Below, piece after piece: positions 61,061 through 64,000 of a stretch of DNA of 64,000 bases. Position 1 is the first letter of the stretch, and the number at the start of each line of letters is the position of its first letter. Below the pieces are notes generated by a model, which did no database searches, had not been told where the DNA came from, and saw only the letters and a list, made by a program, of their open reading frames with translations. Origin of the DNA: Deltaproteobacteria bacterium UBA6106 (GTDB taxonomy: Bacteria; Desulfobacterota; Syntrophorhabdia; Syntrophorhabdales; Syntrophorhabdaceae); the NCBI GenBank assembly GCA_002428485.1, contig DIWM01000011.1, positions 1-64,000 of the forward strand, written 5' to 3'. The position numbers and the translations under genes were made by a program.

Positions 61061-61265
61061 TGTTTGCCCTCTCCGTCTTTGCAACGCGGTGATCCGCAAA
61101 AACTCCCCTGTAGTCTTCTCCCGCGAGGAACCGCTGGAACTGGAGCTGGCGGTGTAACGCCGTCTCGTTGTATTTCGTCCGCAGGCTTACCTGACCGATC
61201 GCGGCAATGATCGTAGCCGCGAGGATGATCGCGCATAAAATCCTTTCAAATCTATCGAGCTTCAT
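61053..61265 (-). CDS. Small protein with one membrane helix
   Basis: 70 aa from MKLDRFERILCAIILAATII; N-terminal TM then a charged soluble tail. Overlaps neighbours by 8-14 bp. Confidence 0.5.
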   Translation of the reverse strand: MKLDRFERILCAIILAATIIAAIGQVSLRTKYNETALHRQLQFQRFLAGEDYRGVFADHRVAKTERANND

Positions 61266-61443
61266 GTGGGCACCCCGTGCATTTATGCGGCTCGCGGACG
61301 TTGCGCACCGTGCAGACCGCTTTATCGATCCGGTCGTTGTGGATGTGGCAATGGACATCGCCGTTGGCATAGGCCCTACTTACCGGAGCGGGTATGTCAG
61401 TCCCTGTCGCCCGTCGATTTTTGTTTTTCTCCGGATACCTCAT
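61252..61443 (-). CDS. Small Cys/His-rich protein
   Basis: 63 aa. VHCHIHNDRIDKAVCTVRNV then HKCTGCPHE: several Cys/His likely bind zinc. Overlaps muB by 4 bp. Unknown role. Confidence 0.5.
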   Translation of the reverse strand: MRYPEKNKNRRATGTDIPAPVSRAYANGDVHCHIHNDRIDKAVCTVRNVREPHKCTGCPHEAR

Positions 61444-62690
61444 ATCGCCATCACCACTTCGTCGCTCACCTTACCTTCGCCCATCTCACAGGCGAGGTTC
61501 ATTGCTTTTGCCGCGTAATTGTTCACGAGCCCCGGGTACGCATGGGAGATCGCCTTGCCGGTCCTGCCGTCTTTGTCGGCGAGACGCTTTGACAACGCCT
61601 TCAATGCCTCATCGGTAAAGATGTCATCGATCTTCGCGCCGATCCGCTTGAACTTGAGCGCCAGATAATCCTTGATGTTGCCGTTCAGTCCCCGGATCTC
61701 AGTGAGCTGGATCCTGCGGATCACCTCCCGCATATCGGGATGGTTGTCCTCGTCGAGTTTATCCTTCAGTTCCGGCTGGCCGATGAGAATGATACCAAGC
61801 AATTTTGTATAGCCGTCCTCGAATTCGTAGAACCTTTTGAGGAGTTTGAGAACCTTATAATTGAGATCGTGCGCCTCTTCCACGATAATGACGTGCCGGT
61901 ATCCCTGTTTGTGGCGGCCGAGGAGCAGCCTCATTACCTGCCGTGATTTGTCCTCCAGTTTTATCCGCGCCTTCTCGCTGGAGATGTCCTGGATAATGGC
62001 ATCGCAGAGGGAGGCCGCAGTAACGCGGTCCTTGTCCACGATCTGCGGGAAGATCACCCGCACATTGCCTTCGCGCTGGAGCGTGAGGACTATCTTGCGG
62101 CGCATGATGCTTTTGCCGCTCTGCACCTCTCCGACAACGGCGATGAAGCCCGCGTGCTTTGCCGCATCGATCATTGCCGCCTCGATGTACCGGTGCTCGT
62201 CGCTCATATAGATGTCCTTCTCTTCGAGGACATCGTTGATAAAGGGATTTTTAAAAAGTTTGAAATGTCTCTTTGTTTCTTCGGTGATCACTTCGACCTC
62301 CTTTATGATTTTGATATGTTCCGGATTGCCGGGTACAAGCGGGCTCGTTTTTCTTTTTGCCCAGGCTCTTGCTCCCATGCCGACGGGATGGAGTCTTTTT
62401 ATCTCCTTGCCGAGCGGATCCCAGATGTTGTGTACTTCTAACCCGCGCTCTGCGAGCCAGGCCCGCGCCTGTGCATTTTTGCCTATGAATTTTTCCACCA
62501 GGAACTTGAATTCTTTGTGCTGGATGGGCATATATCCCCTGTTCACACATACGTTGATGGTTGGACGGGCGAGCCCGGTCAATGTTCCTATCTCGCCCTG
62601 GTTGATATCACAATCCACAAGGAGCTGTTTTAATATGATGGGGCTCACCCGCAGATCGTATGCTGTTGCTTTTTTTGTCAATATCTTCAC
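61440..62690 (-). CDS. MuB-like transposition ATPase
   Basis: 416 aa. N-terminal HTH (DINQGEIGTLTGLARPTINV), then AAA+ ATPase with Walker A VVGEVQSGKSIMRR, Walker B HVIIVEEAHDL and sensor ILIGQPELK. Fits MuB, which binds target DNA and stimulates MuA; also similar to ExeA-type ATPases. Just downstream of the transposase. Confidence 0.85.
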   Translation of the reverse strand: MKILTKKATAYDLRVSPIILKQLLVDCDINQGEIGTLTGLARPTINVCVNRGYMPIQHKEFKFLVEKFIGKNAQARAWLAERGLEVHNIWDPLGKEIKRLHPVGMGARAWAKRKTSPLVPGNPEHIKIIKEVEVITEETKRHFKLFKNPFINDVLEEKDIYMSDEHRYIEAAMIDAAKHAGFIAVVGEVQSGKSIMRRKIVLTLQREGNVRVIFPQIVDKDRVTAASLCDAIIQDISSEKARIKLEDKSRQVMRLLLGRHKQGYRHVIIVEEAHDLNYKVLKLLKRFYEFEDGYTKLLGIILIGQPELKDKLDEDNHPDMREVIRRIQLTEIRGLNGNIKDYLALKFKRIGAKIDDIFTDEALKALSKRLADKDGRTGKAISHAYPGLVNNYAAKAMNLACEMGEGKVSDEVVMAI

Positions 62691-62698
62691 CTCCCCTT

Positions 62699-63997
62699 TT
62701 ATTGATTGGCGGATTGCGCCGTGTTCGGGGCGTCACCCCACCGGCCGTCCGCCTCGATCTCCCTTATGACTTCCTCCGCCCTTGATATCTCGATGGAGCC
62801 ACCGAATTCGGTGCGCAGTCTCGCGTTCAGGTCCGGCGTGATGGCGCCGACGCGGGCGATGAGACGCTTCAGGAATTCTGTGAACGAGATCTGCTTATCG
62901 ACAACGGCCCGGTCGATCTCCATGGGCGTGCCCTTTCGGGCGATATAGGTCAGATCGACCTTTTCCGCCTGATGCCCGAAAACGCGCAGGCCGGCAAACG
63001 GAACCTGGTCTTTTTGACGATCCTCGCCATAGGCCATGTTTTCGATTTCCTTCTTGGCCTGCTGTACAACGCTTTCCGGCTTGGATCTGTATTCCTGCCC
63101 GATGATCGCCGCATTTTCAAGGAAAACGCCGCCGGCATACGGCAGGGTCCTCACCGGCTCCACCTCATAGACTGTCTCGTTATAGACCGCGCATATCTTT
63201 CCCGGTTCGTAAGGTTTTATGATAATGCGCACCTGGGATGCGCCCGGTACAACGCCGGGGACATGTTTCAGGTTATAGATATCTCCCTTGTAAGCGATCG
63301 TATAATCCCGGTTGACCGTGCGGGTAAAGTTCTCGTCGGTGTAGGAGTAGAGCTCTGATAATATCTCCGGTGCCGGCAGCTCGCGGAGCTGCTCCTGTTT
63401 TATCATGAGCCAGCACTGCGTGCGCGGCATACCGTGGCGCGTGTGCACCCGGTTTGCGTTCAGGTTTATACAGGAGTCGAGAGCCCAGGCGTTAAGCGTC
63501 TCAAGGTCGTGCGCCGGCTGGAGGCGCAAGCCCGACTCGAACCACCGCTCGATGTAATTATGGGTAACCTCGACAGATCCCTGGCGCGCCGAGTTGTAGG
63601 GGCGCCCTTCCGGTACGTTGACATCCAGGCGGCTCAGGAAAGAGACTACGGCGTGGGAACTGTTCGCCGCTCCGGAATCCATAAGGACGTTAAAGGGCAC
63701 GCCGCGGAAGGGGAACCTGTCGTCATCGCGGCCGTGCCAGGCTTCGATAAGAAATTCATAGAGGTTGTTCTGCGTCTCACCCGTGGTGTCGAAATACCGG
63801 AAGTAGAACATCCCGGAAAAATGGTCTACAATTACGTAGCGGAGCAGGCGGGTTTTGATCTTTGCAAAATTGTGGAGCTTGTTCTTGTAAAAGTCCCGCT
63901 CGTCCATGATCTGCAGGCCCTTCTTGCCCTTCAGATAATACTGGATGCAGACCGATACGTCGAAGACGTGCGTATGGTTCGGATGCAATGACCGCAT
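62699..63997 (-). CDS. MuA-like DDE transposase (partial)
   Basis: 432 aa visible; the frame stays open to the window edge at 64000, so the N-terminal DNA-binding domains are missing here. Retroviral integrase fold with Asp13 (VFDVSV), Asp107 (LMDSGAAN) and Glu143 (SVEVTHNYIERWF) as the DDE triad. C-terminal half is a beta-barrel-type (SH3-like) domain. Responsible for integration and replicative transposition. Confidence 0.88.
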   Translation of the reverse strand: MRSLHPNHTHVFDVSVCIQYYLKGKKGLQIMDERDFYKNKLHNFAKIKTRLLRYVIVDHFSGMFYFRYFDTTGETQNNLYEFLIEAWHGRDDDRFPFRGVPFNVLMDSGAANSSHAVVSFLSRLDVNVPEGRPYNSARQGSVEVTHNYIERWFESGLRLQPAHDLETLNAWALDSCINLNANRVHTRHGMPRTQCWLMIKQEQLRELPAPEILSELYSYTDENFTRTVNRDYTIAYKGDIYNLKHVPGVVPGASQVRIIIKPYEPGKICAVYNETVYEVEPVRTLPYAGGVFLENAAIIGQEYRSKPESVVQQAKKEIENMAYGEDRQKDQVPFAGLRVFGHQAEKVDLTYIARKGTPMEIDRAVVDKQISFTEFLKRLIARVGAITPDLNARLRTEFGGSIEISRAEEVIREIEADGRWGDAPNTAQSANQ

Positions 63998-64000
63998 CCT

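Larger units (their letters stand above)
31995..64000 (-). mobile_element. Mu-like transposable prophage with siphophage tail (partial)
   Basis: About 45 genes, all on the minus strand. Mu hallmarks: MuA-like DDE transposase, MuB ATPase, Gam-like protein, GemA, Mor activator, MuF head protein and Mu-type capsid. The tail module (tail tube, G/GT frameshift pair, tape measure, hub) is that of long flexible tails, as in B3/D3112-type transposable phages. The repressor region and the MuA N-terminus lie beyond 64000. The left limit is placed near 31.85-31.99 kb. No broken essential gene was seen, so it may be active. Confidence 0.85.

Overview
The window looks like a chromosome segment of an anaerobic, moderately GC-rich deltaproteobacterium-like organism (Desulfobacterota or Syntrophorhabdus type; inferred from gene content only). 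The clues are a siroheme decarboxylase (alternative heme route), LL-diaminopimelate aminotransferase, a 2-hydroxyacyl-CoA dehydratase-family protein, a full mreBCD-mrdA-rodA operon and a Tm-1-like UPF0261 protein. No rRNA is present; the only tRNA is tRNA-Arg(TCT).

Layout. (1) 1-4.6 kb is a tRNA-Arg integration hotspot. A decayed ICL/PEP-mutase gene and the 3' end of an old integrase are followed by an apparently intact 3.6 kb element bounded by 44 bp direct repeats. It carries an HUH rolling-circle Rep, an AT-rich membrane protein, a small DNA-binding protein, an excisionase-like protein and a tyrosine integrase. (2) 4.6-28.1 kb is core chromosome: phosphoesterase, nfo, phosphofructokinase, a GAF/HD-GYP regulator, alr-hemL-ahb, dapL, tldD, rsmA, tsaD, a PpiD/SurA-like chaperone, the rod-shape operon, an exported nitroreductase and UPF0261. 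Its intergenic spacers are full of degenerate word arrays with a 7 bp (sometimes 9 bp) period. (3) 28.4-31.8 kb is a three-gene accessory cassette headed, in transcription order, by two unknown proteins and ending in an OLD-family ATPase/nuclease. (4) 31.9-64 kb is most of a Mu-like transposable prophage, entirely on the minus strand and running off the right edge inside the MuA-like transposase.

The prophage reads, in transcription order from the right edge: MuA and MuB, many small early genes with zinc ribbons, a Gam-like protein, a MazG-like protein, GemA, the Mor activator, endolysin and lysis genes, terminase, portal, MuF, a protease-major capsid fusion, head completion, tail tube, a G/GT frameshift pair, tape measure, tail tip proteins, a fibre and a Dam methylase. 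The tail is siphophage-like, as in B3/D3112-type transposable phages, not Mu-like. Unusual cargo includes an O-antigen-ligase-like gene inside the head operon, a signal-peptide protein next to the capsid gene, and a seven-bladed propeller inserted in a tail protein.

The most noteworthy observations are the 7 bp word arrays, the CCCTTTC frameshift site, the propeller insertion, the O-antigen-ligase moron, and the tandem tRNA-Arg elements. Functional names are based on motif and family recognition by eye; no searches were run.
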